Origin: Lingula anatina
Taxonomy: Eukaryota > Brachiopoda > Lingulata > Lingulida > Lingulidae
NCBI RefSeq assembly: GCF_001039355.2
Contig: NW_019774247.1
Location: forward strand, 204,968-268,967
Length of the DNA: 64,000 nucleotides
Reading direction: 5' to 3'
The notes beneath the pieces are model-generated. The model saw only the letters and a program-made list of their open reading frames with translations. It was not told the origin of the DNA and searched no databases. Below are positions 11,993-24,659 of this stretch, one piece after another. Every line of letters begins with the position of its first letter. Position 1 is the first letter of the stretch. The position numbers and the translations under genes were made by a program.

Positions 11993-13922
11993 CAACTCAC
12001 CGGGACTGATGAAATTCCTTGACCACACAGGTCCGATTGTCCGTTACCCTGGATTGGTGTCCAGGTAATAGCGTATAGCATGCCATGCAATTAGCTAAAA
12101 TAGTTTTGAACGTGCTTGCTGAATTTACCCTGCGCCAAAAGGGCACGTGGCGCATATTTAATTAAAAGCGCGTTTTAATGAGACCCGCTGCTCTATGTGG
12201 ACGTCAGTGTATCGGGAATATATCTCCACGTTGAACTGTTAGTTGCATCAGAGTTAAATTATTAAATATCTCATTCCACATCTAAATACTACTATCCCCC
12301 CCTCTCTTTTCTAACACACCTCATGACTTATGGGTTAGTGTTTAATTATACTTCTTTGCTCGAACTTGTAACATCTCTAAAATTTCTCTGTTATATTTAT
12401 TTTTGTTTAACCCACATGCACTAGTATCTTATATTCACAGTAGAACTTACACTAAATATTTCGTTTTTCAGTCGCCATTCTTGCGAACTCAACTTTTTAT
12501 TGAGACCTTGACATGTTCTGTTTTCGTACACAGGACATTTAACTTAAAAAAAAAAGAAATTACATAAAACCAGGCATTCATGGTGTCTTTGATTTCTATC
12601 AAAAGATGCATATAATGCACAAAAAATATTGGCGACTAATTCATTATAAATGTGCCACAGGGCAATAGCGACAATAGGTCTCGTCTCGCTAGCACCCCGG
12701 TAATTTTTCTCTATTTGTTTTTTTTTTTAGTTTTGATTTTATCAGTGGCAGTTTTAGCAAGTTAGAGGGAGAAAATAAGTTTTTATTATTCTGCCAAAAT
12801 AAAGTTCCTTTCTTATGCCTTTTTAAAATCCTTTTGATGTGATTCATTTACCATTCACGACATACTAGTCGACTATCTTTGCAACTGAATTTGCGTCATA
12901 ACCTGAGGAATTTGGCAACGGTTCTCAGTCTAAGGGACCACCGTAAAAAGACGATAATTGTTCTAGATTAAAGGCTATTCTTTTATTCTCTCTTCCACCC
13001 ACCAGAAGGTAAATAGCCAAAATAAAAAAGATTTGATGTAATCTCTCCTAGCATGCGAAACAGATATTCTTGATACTTGTCGCACGTAAACGTAGCATTA
13101 CGTTTACAGATTGATCTGTAAAATGGGCCACATGACGACCTTAATTTGAAACATAAAACCGTCTGTGGTCGCCAATGAGCCCATATACACCTGACACTTC
13201 ACAGAATTGGGGAATCGTTATCAAGAAAGGGAAAAACATGAAAAAAAAATTAATAAAGACAATAATAAAAATTAAAGATAAAATAAAGAACGAGCATCTC
13301 ATACTGATACGGTGGGGCGCTGGCACACCATAGGGAATGTGTCATTGTAGCTTTACCAAACTCAATAAAAACAGCCCAATTAAATTGCTTAAACAACACC
13401 AAAATGCACAGCGAAACAAAGGGCCTTTTTGTTGTTGATAGACTTAAACGCACTTTTATCACTACATCAGTTACAGCCCGAAATTTTCGTAAATGATAAT
13501 GAAAATTTTATTTGGCCATTACGCCGTAGTTGCAAGTTAGGTAGCGTCACCCAGGCGGGGAGTAATTTGATGACCTTCAATGAACTTGTGATAGGATTCA
13601 AACAGGTGTTTTTCTATTTAATTACTTGTGGCATGATATGTTTACTAACTTTAATTAACATTTCGCCGGAGCGTGCGCGGTCAACATCCCCATTCCGATA
13701 AATATATACGGGTTGGAAATGAACGCCAAATAAAATTCCTCATTCAAACAAATAAAAATGGTCTTATAAGGCATGTTGAAGAATAGTTCTGTGCGTTTTC
13801 AATTTCCAAAGTGGCCACTTGTATCAAGTGTGGTATTTTGAAAGGCAATCGCTGGCATTTGTTGAACTCTAATGTCATCAAATATGGTGCGGCACGCACT
13901 GTACTACGCAATTGGTAATAGG

Positions 13923-13927
<5 letters not shown>

Positions 13928-13959
<32 letters not shown>

Positions 13960-14066
13960 AGAATCAGAAATAAGGAGGTGCAAAAGAGAAGGAAAGAAAA
14001 AAGAGAGAGGGGGAAGTTACATAGAGAGGGGGAGAGGGGGTCAGAAGTGGAAAAAAGGGGGAAGAG

Positions 14067-14098
<32 letters not shown>
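13928..14098. repeat. (GA)n-rich purine tract
   Basis: Two GA runs (13928-13958 and 14071-14098) within a strongly purine-biased stretch that continues to about 14245. It yields an artefactual Ser/Leu/Pro frame on the minus strand. Confidence 0.85.
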
Positions 14099-14100
<2 letters not shown>

Positions 14101-14531
14101 ATGGTAAAGAAAATAGACGGAAGGAACTAAATAAGGGGAATGAAGGGAGATGGAGGAAGAAAGGATATAGAGAAAAGGGTATAGATGGAAGGAGGTAAAG
14201 AGGGTAAGAGCTATGATCATAAGAGGGAAAGAGAGAGATGATCATAAGATATGATCCGAAATTACAGACGTGGGTGAGGTGCCGTCAAAATCAACAGTTT
14301 TTTGAAATATTTCATAATAGGATTTGCGAGGCCCTGATATACCCATTAAAGCCACATAAATGAAATAAAAAAAATCATGATGATACCAGGGAATTGCGAT
14401 AAAAGGGTTAAATTACACTTAATCCCGACCGCGTAGCATGATGTATCTCATTGAAAACCAATAAGTCAAAAAAGCAGTGATGAAGACATCCAAATTATCC
14501 AGTTGATGCGGCTTAATCAGGTAGAAAGTTG

Positions 14532-14565
14532 TATATAAAAACCGCCGAATTTTCACTCAAAATCA
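14532..14565 (+). promoter_or_regulatory. A4 core promoter: TATA box and initiator
   Basis: TATATAAAA begins at 14532. The TATAAAA core at 14534 is 31 nt before the A of TCAGTT (14565). The leader to ATG 14598 is shorter than in the sister genes (33 nt) because an internal CTCTACCTC segment is missing. Confidence 0.75.
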
Positions 14566-14597
14566 GTTCTCATCTCTGACGACTCCAGCACGCCGAC

Positions 14598-16384
14598 ATG
14601 AAGGTTCTCATCGCTCTAGTTGCTCTCGTGGCCGTGGCCTACGCCTCTTATCCAAAGGTATCCACACACGTGAAACCTTTCACCACCTACAAGAAGAAAG
14701 TCGTTGTGAACAAGGTGAGTTCAAACATATGTTTTCTTTTTCATACAATAGCACATACCATTATTGGTTTCAAGGACAATGCACTTGGGGGAAGTAAAAA
14801 TAAAGAAAGAAAGAAGTCGCAAGACTGATAAAATAGTATCTATAGCCTATATTTGATTAATTCTAGCTGACCGACTGAGGTAATTAATGACACCTAAGGA
14901 CCATTTCCAAGAAATATTTGCATCGATCTAATACCCTGGAGAGTCTCACTAAATTGCTGTCAACTTGGCCGGCTTCAATGTCTGTCACGCGTAGTAAAAC
15001 TGTTAGGGGGTAATTATCTTTACCCCTTGCTGATTCGGTAGGCGTGACAGACATTTAAGCCGGTTAGTTGATAACAATTTAGTGACACTCCCCAGGGTGT
15101 TAGATCGATCCAGATGGATCGGTCTATGTGTGGGAACCCAGTCCTAGTCAAAGTCCTCTGCCACACCCCGTAAGCAGCCTCGTCTAGGCCCATTTCCAAG
15201 ACTTCTTTGTTTTATTTGACAAATTTCACCTTATTTGGTTACAAAATGTTGCTCCCTTTCTTGATGTTCAAACTCTGAGTTACAAGTGCTAGATGTCCTG
15301 AATTTGGTCCAATTTTTTATCATCAGTTTGATGCAAAAGAATCACTCTCATCTGTGGAACTCTTCATCGCTCTTGATTTGTTTGTCATATTAAATGTAAT
15401 AAAGAATTTGAGTAGAGTAGGAATAAAATATACGTACCATGTACAACATCGCTAAATAGGGAAAATCTGGTGGGATCTTTTACGACCCTAGCACTTTTTT
15501 ATTTCTACTAAGATAACAATTAATGATACCAAACATGGGAAGATATCTCCTGAAAACCGATAAAATATGTAACAATATCCTGAAATTTCATGAAAAAATA
15601 ATGAATAATAATAATAATAATTTGAAAAAAAAATCAGATATGCGTCTGGATATGGTTAAGAATTAAAATCTATTTCTTTTGAATTATTTCAGTTTTGCAA
15701 AGAAAAAAAATCAATGAATCAGCTTTGTTATATTCACCAATTAAGATTATTTCCAATATGTTTTAAAACTTAGCGCTCTTTGGCTTTTTACGTAGTTAAG
15801 GAATGCCATCTGCAGCCCTTTCTCAAAACAGAAATGTCCTGTTTCGTTGTTGTGGCGCAATTTCTAGCCTTGTGGAAAATCGTTTATAAAGAAAACGAAA
15901 GAAACCATGTCTCTCTGATTAATTTTCAAAGACATTTTTATCAACTGAAAAGGTATAATTTGAATCTAAAGCAATTTTCATATAGGGCAGATGGTTGGGA
16001 TTAACACTAGTATTTCGTTTTCAGGTTCCTACTGTTCACTACAAAAAGGTCCACGGCTACAGAACCGTCAAGGTCCCAACTGTCAATGTTGTCCCAGTCC
16101 ACGGCTACAGAACCGTTCAGAATGTCGTCCAAGTCCCCGTGAGAGGATACACTGTCCAGCGTACCGTTGTTGGTACCGGTTATGGAGGTTATGGCAGTGG
16201 TTATGGCGGCTATGGCGATGGTGGATACGGCTACGGCCAGGGAGGCTACGGTGGTTACGGAGGCTACAGTAGCGGAGGCTACAGCAGCGGAGGCTATGCT
16301 GGCGGAAGCTACGGTAGCCATGGTGGCTACGGTAGCTCAGGTGGCTACGGTGGCTACGGTAGCAGCTACGGCAAGAAACATTAA
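14598..16384 (+). CDS. Gene A4: secreted VHGYRTV-repeat / Gly-rich protein, 158 aa
   Basis: Exons 14598-14714 (39 codons) and 16025-16384 (120 codons with stop), phase-0 intron with AAG|GTGAGT and TTCAG|GTTCC. The signal peptide ends AYAS, slightly different from its sisters. The V-x-G-Y-R-T-V block is conserved (VHGYRTV twice, then VRGYTVQRTV). The tail differs: it is Gly/Ser-rich with GGYGGYG, SSGGY and GSYGS units rather than YDAGYG, and it ends YGKKH. This is the most diverged tail of the family and the longest protein. The intron carries the foldback element at 14922-15109. A structural extracellular role is inferred from composition; no named domain is recognised. Confidence 0.87.
14922..15109. 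mobile_element. Foldback element family F, best-preserved copy
   Basis: Left arm 14922-14990 and right arm 15042-15109 are near-perfect inverted copies of about 68 bp (outer end ATCGATCTAA, inner end TGTCTGTCACGC) around a 51-bp loop. The transcript would fold into a long hairpin within the A4 intron. Related copies occur near 4.1, 4.9, 17.6, 45.0 and 52.1 kb. No coding capacity. Confidence 0.8.
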
Positions 16385-16608
16385 ACTGCTATAAGGTATT
16401 TGAATTTGGTGATTAAATTGACTAAACAATTATAAAGCTCTAAAATTCCATTGACAAAGTCTAAATTACAAGTACACTAGCCAAATATTTTTTAAAAATT
16501 AATATTAATAAGTAATAATAATAACAATAATAATAATAATAATCAGCTCCGAATACTTATTATATACATACACATGTTAACGTGGATGTTTCTTTGTTTC
16601 TATTGCAG

Positions 16609-16735
16609 TGCCATCTATCGCCAGGCTATGACACTGACGAGATTCAGTTGAAGGCCAATACGGTGTAACGCAGTGAAAATTTTGTCTCGAAAATTTTCAA
16701 AATGATGAATAAACAGTCATGTGCTGTGAATACTG
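16609..16735 (+). other. Predicted 3' UTR exon of gene A4
   Basis: The donor AAG|GTATTT at 16395/16396 is 11 nt after the stop, the acceptor TTTCTATTGCAG ends at 16608, and AATAAA is at 16708-16713. The exon start matches the A2/A3 3' UTR exon. Confidence 0.7.
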
Positions 16736-18705
16736 GCATTCTTGGTGTTACTTTTTACTATTTATTTTTACACTTACTCGCTTTTTTTATTCATTTCACG
16801 GAATGCAAAAGTATTTCCCCTAATAAAGCAAAGGAATGGCCTCACTATTGATAAATCAAGAGTGTAATAAATATGGTTTCAAGTGACACTGTCAAATTTA
16901 ACATAGTTGAAACGTGGCATTGACAGAAAAAAGATGAAATCCTCTCCGTTGCATTTGACATTACACTAACAATCTAAAATATCTAATGGATTTTAACGAG
17001 GATTTGTATTATATCTTTTCGTAATTTCGAAAAAAAGCAAAAATAAAAACGACTCACTATTTTGTTTAATGCACGTTACCTTTCAACAAACACGCGATCG
17101 TACTGGTCTTCAAAGTTTTTCATAGATGCCTACATTATGAAAATTTAATTTGTGACATGATGGAATTAGAAATATTTCATTTGAAGTGATTTTGTTTTCT
17201 TAATTGAATTTAGAGAAATTTAATATTCAATCTTAACGTAATTTTAAAAAATATATATATATATAAAATTAAATTAAAAGGAATCACTATCTCCAGACTT
17301 TTTTTATTGGAGGTAAACTATTTCAAAATTAAGCTGTTAAATGAAGAAAAATTACTTTATTCTTTGTATCACTATTTTCTTTAATGCACGCTGCTTTTCA
17401 ACATTTCCTGAGTACATACGTTTTAGGAATTTAATCAGTGACAACCTGGAATCAGAAATATCACATTCGGTGTGATTTTTTCTTTCTTCGGTTTAAAAAT
17501 GGCGACGTGGGGAAATATGCACTAAGACTTGCAAATGTGTTCCGTGAAATAGTTTTTGTTCAAGTGTCTCTTGCATAATGGTAATAACATTGGCTCGTCC
17601 CCAATGTAACTATCATCCTACGCAGTTCGATCCAACTCCGCGTGGTCACTGGACTCTCGCTGAATGCAATCAGATTGACATTTAAACACGTCTCATCCTG
17701 GCTTCGAGCAGAATACAGAGAAGCTGGTGATTATACAGGAGGAAGCGAGTTCATCTGTCAATGACAGCTCCAAATGTGATAGTTGTGTCATTAATACAGC
17801 ATCAAATGCGATAGTTGCGATATGCTTACAGCTCTAATTGCGATAGTTGTGATATGAACACGACGCTCTTTGGCATAAACAAAGTTTCAATAAAATAGTA
17901 CTCATACGGAATAAAGTCACACTTTCTAAACAAACTGAGGACTCGCAACATGTCATTCGGTGCAAGGAACGCTCTTCATTTTTGACTGACAAAAGATCTT
18001 GATAGAAAAGTTCCTGGTGATTCTATCAAGCAAATAAGAACCTTTTTGAATTCCACAGTGCCCCGGACTCGATAATATAAGTATGTTTTTGCTAGTGTTG
18101 CCCCTAATTGAAAATGTTTGTATCAAGCATAACCAGCATTATTTCCTTTCCTTAGACTAATTTTTGGTCAACTCATGCGAAAATTTTTGTCTGAAATTTA
18201 AAACCAAGTTTTGGGTTAAAATTCTCGTCTTAAACACGAGAAGGTGGCATCTATAAATCTGGTCAATGTGAGTCGCCTCACCATCAAGTTGGCTTTCGGT
18301 ATTGTCATATAATCACTGTCAGCGTCTGTCTTTGCTGCCCCCCCCCCCACCCCACCCCGTTTTCTTCTCTAGACAATGCGTACATATATAGGCAACCGAT
18401 TTCAAAGTATTTAGCTCATGGCCTTTATCAGCAATAGTGTGTGGCAGACAGACATGTCAAAAATAAAACAAGGGAGGCAGAGAAGAATAACTTCTTCAAA
18501 AGAAACATATACAGCTAGGTTTGTCCTTTGTTTGACCAAGCGCTTTGCCTAATTTGATACCGAGATGGTAATTTAGATTGCCGGAATGTTAATGTAGATG
18601 GGTTCACGCACACTAAGACACGTGTGAGAACTCATAAACCAATTGTAGGCAGTCGTTAAGAAACAACGCTCATTCAAGTTTAATTTGAATGTACCGTTGA
18701 TGTTT
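16736..18705. other. Intergenic region, no gene recognised
   Basis: AT-rich DNA between A4 and the repeated block upstream of A5. A diverged family F foldback remnant (TCGATCCAACTC, CTCGCTGAATGCAATCAGATTGACA) lies at about 17590-17740 and a poly-C tract at about 18340. No coding sequence seen. Confidence 0.55.
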
Positions 18706-18913
18706 CGCATAAATGATTACTAGAATGCTTATACGGGGACAGAATGCACGATTAACAGGTTTAGCTCGAGGGAAGTTACGATAGTAATAGTGAGAAAGTG
18801 GTATTTATCGTACATACATGTAGCTTTAAAAATATTTTGACATTTTAGTAATATCTATTTCACCTGAGATATGGCTATTGTTTTTGCGTTTATATGTTCC
18901 ATGTTGAACTTCG
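18706..18913. repeat. 208-bp exact repeat of 25064-25271
   Basis: By eye every base from CGCATAAATGATTAC to GTTGAACTTCG is the same in both places. This block ends at the N at 18914; its twin begins directly after the N at 25063. The contig ending here therefore overlaps the contig beginning at 25064. Confidence 0.9.
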
Positions 18914-18914
18914 N
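18914..18914. other. Single-N assembly joint 2
   Basis: The sequence after the N (18915-19093) is a diverged version of 18706-18913, so the same genomic interval is present twice in succession. Confidence 0.85.
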
Positions 18915-19948
18915 CCCGCATAAATTGTTATTAGGATGCTTTTAAAGGGGCAGAGTTTGCGATTAATAGGTTTAAATCGAGAAAAAGGGAGAAATTTATC
19001 AAGCATGGCGTAAAAAAGTGTTTTACATTTTCCTAATTTCTATCCTGAGATATGGCTATTGTTTTTGCGTTTATATGTTCCATGTTGAACTTCGTCACGT
19101 CTACGCTTATTTCAAATAGCTATTTGTCTTCAAAATATAATCTTCATAAGAAACTTAACTCAATAATGGGAAGGAAAAATCACAATACAGTGGTTAAAAT
19201 TTCAATAATACATTTAAGAGATATTTAGAAAATGGAATGAAAAATATACAAATCTTTGAGGATTGACAAAGGGGAAAAAGTAGATATAGGCCCTAATATG
19301 TAGAAATGTCACATTTTTTTTGTTGTAATTGGACAGAGAGAGAGATTTCTGAATACTTATTTTTGATATAATGAATAGCAATTCAAATGAATTAGAACAT
19401 CATGTCGAATGTACCAAAATAAACCAAGTTTGGATTTCTTATGATGTATTGATTTGCAGCGTCCTGAAAATAGAATGAGGACCTTGGAGAAATTATTTTA
19501 GGAAGATTGAGTCAATGCCATTTGTGGTATCGTGTAATGTTTTGAAGATGATAGATGGAGTTTAACACTTTTGCACTTGTATAGAATTGTGATAAATGTT
19601 TACTTCAAAGAGAAATTGCCTGCCGTTTTTTATTCAAGTTAATTGGTTATTTAGAATGTATACACACAGTCATGGTTTACAGAAATGCAAATACTACTAA
19701 TTGTGAAAGGGCCCACGCATGTTTGCGCTTGTGTATTTGCATGTATGTAGAATATACCGAATTTTTACTCTATGGTGGTCTGATAAGTATATAAATCGGC
19801 CTTGGTGAGGCCTACAGTGCTGTTTATAAAATAAAGAAGCAAATAGTTCACCTGTCGATTATACATTTGATTCTTTCTTTGCTTTTCATTTTAGAAATAT
19901 CCCTGACTCTAACTGATTTCTTTCATTTGAAAATAATAGTCAAAAAAT

Positions 19949-19953
19949 GTGTA

Positions 19954-19984
<31 letters not shown>

Positions 19985-19999
19985 AAGAGAGAGAGAGAT
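19949..19999. repeat. (GT)n(GA)n microsatellite upstream of A5
   Basis: Compound GT/GA run about 230-280 bp upstream of the A5 TATA box, conserved in position but not in length at 26118-26166 (A7). Confidence 0.9.
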
Positions 20000-20224
20000 G
20001 TGTGTGAGAAGGCGAGAGAGACAGAGAGACATTGAGAAAGAGAGAGGAGGACTTGAATTTCATTTGCATTCAAAACCCTGCACGTCAACTCTGCCAGGGA
20101 TGTGCCGTTGGTACCATTGATCGTAACTGTGACCAAATGGGTGTCATGTTCATCATCATTAAATCATACTGCATAAGAACAAACACACCCTTAATCCTCT
20201 TACATTTTAATTGGGAAAACCATG

Positions 20225-20256
20225 TATAAAAGCCCAAAGATCCTCAGTCAAAATCA
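20225..20256 (+). promoter_or_regulatory. A5 core promoter: TATA box and initiator
   Basis: TATAAAAG starts at 20225 and the A of TCAGTT is at 20256, spacing 31 nt. The 42-nt leader matches those of A1-A3. Confidence 0.75.
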
Positions 20257-20297
20257 GTTCTCATCTCTGACGACTCCAGCACCTCTACCTCGCCAAC

Positions 20298-21070
20298 ATG
20301 AAGGTTCTCATCGCTCTCGTTGCTCTCGTGGCCGTCGCCTCCGCCGTCTACCCAAAGGTTGCCACCCACGTCAAGCCTTTCACCACCTACAAGAACAAAG
20401 TCGTTGTGGACAAGGTGAGTGTATAACCCTGGTGGAAATAGGTTTCCGTTGGAGGGGGAGGGGGGTTAACCAATAATCAAAGTCTAAGACAATATTAATA
20501 GAGCATAAAGTATAGGTGGCGGTAATTCTGCTGAAAAACGTTGTAATGAAAAAAAAATCTTTTTTTTCTTTTTTGTCGTTTTTAAATTTTTTATATATAT
20601 TTAATATTTTGATTGCAATTGGGAGGAAACAATTAACGACATTATTGCAAAATTAGGTATAGTAATTATAATTCGGCCTCATATATAAACCTGATACATA
20701 CTCCAGTGGTAAGCTTCCAACTATTAACAGCTAGCAAGGATTGAATATTTACGGGATGAAATCTATCGATATTCCCCCCTTTCAGGTCCCAACTGTTAAC
20801 TACAGAAAGGTCCACGGCTACAGAACCGTCAAGGTCCCAACTGTCAATGTTGTCCCAGTCCACGGCTACAGAACTGTTGAGAACGTCGTCCCAGTCCCAG
20901 TGAGAGGATACGCCGTCCAGCGTACCGTTGTTGGTGCTGGTTATGGTGCTGGTTATGGTTATGATGCCGGCTATGGCTATGATGCTGGATATGGCTACAA
21001 CGCCGGATACGGCTATGGTGCCGGATATGGTGCCGGATACGGATACAACGCTGGTTACGGCAAATATTAA
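20298..21070 (+). CDS. Gene A5: secreted VHGYRTV-repeat / Gly-Tyr-rich protein, 133 aa
   Basis: Exons 20298-20414 (39 codons) and 20786-21070 (95 codons with stop), phase-0 intron with AAG|GTGAGT and TTTCAG|GTCCC. The signal peptide is as in A1, followed by KPFTTYKNKVVVDK. Exon 2 has VHGYRTV twice and VRGYAVQRTV, then YGYDAGYG/YGYNAGYG/YGAGYG units ending GYGKY. The gene lies on the opposite strand to A1-A3. Its counterpart A7 differs at a few residues and the flanks are collinear for about 6 kb, so A5 and A7 are probably alleles. Structural function inferred from composition. Confidence 0.87.
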
Positions 21071-21319
21071 ACTCAATCTGGTATGTTGAAAAATATTTTG
21101 TTACTGTTTCCAGTCTCAGAAAAATAAAATAAACTAAATAAATGAAGGAATAAATAATTAGATATATAAAATATTACGTTCACATTCTTTCTTTACAACC
21201 CATCCAAAACTCGAAACTATAGTAGATTCACCAGAACATTCCCCATTCTTTTAAAAGTAGATGTTTACCGTGATAAATGAACGAATTGCTCTAATGTTTT
21301 TTTTCTTTTTTCTTTGCAG

Positions 21320-21440
21320 ATGTAATCAACAAGCTCATCTCAGTAATACGCAACGAAAGCGCCTTCGCCATTTCACATAATTTTTTTGATATTTCTGTTC
21401 ATCATTTCTCTGAAGCAATAAATATGAATTTGCTCAACAC
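21320..21440 (+). other. Predicted 3' UTR exon of gene A5
   Basis: The donor CTG|GTATGT is at 21080/21081, 10 nt past the stop. The acceptor TTCTTTGCAG ends at 21319 and AATAAA is at 21417-21422. Confidence 0.7.
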
Positions 21441-22070
21441 ATAATTATTCTCGAGTTATCGTTTTCTTGATATGTCTTACTTGATGGACAAAATATGATT
21501 TAGTTTTAAAAAGTTTAATAAGATCTAGGAAGTATTGACTTACATTTTAAATTTATCAAATATAATCTAATTTAATTCAATTATTACTATTATTTTTTTT
21601 GCGCAGTAAACGATCTCCCGTGTGATAACAACTACTAGTAGTTCATCACTGATGTACATTGTTGATAATATGGTCATAGCTGGCTAGCAAATATGACATG
21701 TAATAACAGTAGTCAACCTCAACCAAGCGCTGCTATTAGGCATGGAGACATATGCCACTTATGACCCAGTTTCCATATATGTATAATTGGCACCGCCCAC
21801 TTCTTTGATAACCCCGCCTCCTTTGCCGATGACAGAAATATATATCTTGAAGCTGTAATACTTTTTGTAGCTTTAATTGCCGTATCAAAATTACCCATTT
21901 ACATTTGAAATGGCTAATAATTATTTGGGACTTGCTTTTTAATGAAGACAGCGTAGTCGTTCCGCCAAGTACACAAACTGTAAGACATTAAGCCTCATGT
22001 TGAAATAATTTTATGCAGTTCTTGTACACAGAGTTATAGATTTATAACTGATGCAATGGCCATATAGCTT

Positions 22071-22256
22071 GGTGGAGGATTTCGATTTCTGGTCCCCTCT
22101 TGAAATTAGGATTTTTACTAACTAAATCATAGTTCTAAATCTTACAAAATGGCACCGCTTGCGATCTAAAATACCAAAAAGTTTCCCCACGCCAAGTGGA
22201 AGGGGGGCATCGCATCCGCGGACCGCCCCTTCAAATAATCCTGGATCCGCCCCTGT
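22071..22256. mobile_element. hAT-like MITE, copy shared with 28611-28786
   Basis: The right end GGATCCGCCCCTG is followed by TAGCT, and TAGCT also precedes the left end, giving a 5-bp target duplication. The left terminus is eroded. The same insertion sits at the same place in the second haplotype block. Confidence 0.6.
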
Positions 22257-23042
22257 AGCTATTGGCAATTTCAAAGTACTTGGTATTTATCGACTACAAG
22301 CCCGAAATTAAAATATGAAGATAAAATTTGAAGAACACAATATTTCGTTTGCTTTAAGACGAGCAAACAAAAGAGATGAACACGAATTAACGCGAGGTGC
22401 ATTTGTGGCATCTAAATTATGAGCAAAGAATAATCATATGTAAGCGGCCATAGACAAAATTCATCAAGATAGAGGGATGTAATATATTCAGCATAATCCA
22501 GTAAGAAAAGGGAAATTTTCACAACAACAAAACTAACTTGTCATGCACGCCTTTCTGCAAATTTTATGTTCTTTTTTAAGGAAAAATCTATCAAATTTAA
22601 TAAATGAATTATTTAAAGCTGTTAATCAATTCTTCTTCATAATATGATTCATTCCCATTTTACACATTGAAAACGGCCCATTCTTCAAAGTTTTATTTTT
22701 TTTTTTTGTGTGTGTACAGGGTGTAGATTATAGCACAAACATTTTCCTTAATTACACACATTTAAATATATTGATCTACTCACGGCTTTGCCTCTCTTGC
22801 AGTTTTCGGATGACTTTTAACAAAATATTTTCTACCGGTAGGTAGACAGATAAGTAGATAATTTATTCCAACGTGAGCAGAAAGTACAAAGTATTTTCAC
22901 AAGCTCAGAATATACATAATGTATATACAATCAGTGTAACAAAAATAAATTCATAATTATACTCAAGTTGGTCGAGGCAATATGGCCTTAATATATGTTA
23001 ATAAAAAGATAACATAATGTTAGCATTAGGAAAATAAACAAT

Positions 23043-23327
23043 TTACAGCATATCAAATGATACACATCGTGCATAGGCCAGCCTCTCCAAGGATTTTTCT
23101 ACCGAGCTAAAATCTAACGCAGGATATTCCTTGCGTATAGAGCTTGCCACGGGACAAAAACACAAAACATGTTCTACTGTTTGGATTTCACCGGTACCAC
23201 AGATCCATTTCCGATCCTCTAAGGTACATGTATGCTTGTCCCGGCCAGGTTGCTGGCAAATGGTGTCATTGACACGTTGACGTGCGAGTTTGGTGGACGG
23301 GTGAGGCGGAGAGACTGTCCTCTGTTT
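23043..23327 (-). pseudogene. Retroelement-like fragment with a zinc-knuckle-type motif
   Basis: An open stretch of about 95 codons without a start codon reads on the minus strand and ends with TAA at 23043. It contains a Cys-x2-Cys-less pattern TICQQPG...HTC...WICGTG followed by EIQTVEHVLCFCP. The last part resembles the Cys/His-rich tail found after some LINE reverse transcriptases (TVEHVLxxCP). No reverse transcriptase domain is present. I read it as the 3' end of an old non-LTR element. The second copy of the block carries it at about 29546-29830 with substitutions. Confidence 0.4.
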
Positions 23328-23643
23328 GCCCTAGCTATTGATTACGCAACGATTTCTTCTTAACAGCGCAACGAGACTGCGCACGCTATCACGTGACCCT
23401 TTGAATGTGGAGCTCGTCGCACAAACGCAATCTGCGTGCTTCAGTCGATTTTTAATGTCAAGCGGTATTTGTTCTCTAATGACAATTCTTGAAGAATATG
23501 ACATTCATTAAACAACAGAAGAATTTATTCATTGTCCCTTGGGATGGGCTTTAATGGCGACGAGTAACTGTCTTGAAATTGATTGATACAAATTGGTGAA
23601 GTTGTGAGAGAGATATGGCACTGAATATAAAAAAAACGGTATG

Positions 23644-23685
<42 letters not shown>

Positions 23686-23692
23686 TAATAAT
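23644..23692. repeat. (AAAT)n(AAT)n microsatellite
   Basis: Compound run; strongly shortened at the matching position in the second block (near 30150), as expected for a variable microsatellite. Confidence 0.9.
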
Positions 23693-24659
23693 GCATTTTA
23701 CATATATTATAAATATTTTTGGGTCGTTCAATAATATGTGATAAGAAGATTTAACGCCATCTAAACCCTAATCATACCAGCATATTTTGCAACATATTCC
23801 TACTGGGTGGGGTCGTTTACATTATAATACATTGCTGGTGATATATATTATTATTCTATACTAAGTATTAAATTAGCTTGATGAAATAATAAACTTTTTT
23901 CAATTTAATTTTTACTTTGTTTATAGTCCTAGTATTGATGATATATCTAAACAAAACTAGCACTGTGCATCTTATCAGTCATCTTTAATTGATAAAAACA
24001 GTGACAAATCTGAAATATGTTTAAAAAAATAAAAAGCTTTCCCTGATTTCCAATATATTACTTTTTTTCTCTTTATTACCAAGTTATTTCTACATTTATC
24101 TATTATTGTGCCTCTGGTCAACTTATGGACCGTTTCGTCTTACACAAAACAATATAAAGAAAGATTTAGGAAATGTGACATTTTTATGACACTCCACTTT
24201 GCCTACTTTCCGTTGATTAACTACAATGGTCTCGGCCAAAGCGACAAGGAACTTACACTGTAAGGGTCGGTTTTTTCCCCTCTTAATTTTGGACCTAAGT
24301 GATACAGTTTGCTACATTTGATGGAAAGACTAATCAGGAGTATAAAAATAATTTAAAAAATCAAGGCCCCTTAAATCCCACCCTTCCAACCCCTATTCTC
24401 CGAGCACAGGTGCGCAAGTAGGCTGTTACAAAATAAGTGCATCTCATGCTATAATTTGGATACTATTTAAAAAGCCCCTGATATTTAAGAGTACCCCACC
24501 CCCACTCCCATTTCATCTCCGTGCTCCATTGCCGTTATAGACTATAATTATGGATTGGCATGAGGACCGTCATCCTATTCCCATGCATAAAATCAATATA
24601 ACCAAACGTGCCAGCAAGTCGTTAATTTCAGCAGCGTCCTTGAAGCGTGAAGGCCTGGG

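Larger units (their letters stand above)
10676..13999. repeat. 3.4-kb direct repeat, copy 2 (contains A3)
   Basis: Collinear with 7304-10674 across the gene, its promoter and about 2 kb of non-coding flank. Differences are substitutions and small indels in poly-A/T and GA tracts. No gene other than A3 is seen. Confidence 0.9.
21441..24659. other. Intergenic region, no host gene recognised
   Basis: Non-coding DNA between A5 and A6, duplicated at about 27650-31126. It carries a hAT-like insertion, a retroelement fragment and microsatellites (listed separately). The empty TTAA site of the piggyBac-like element is at 21988-21991. Confidence 0.55.
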
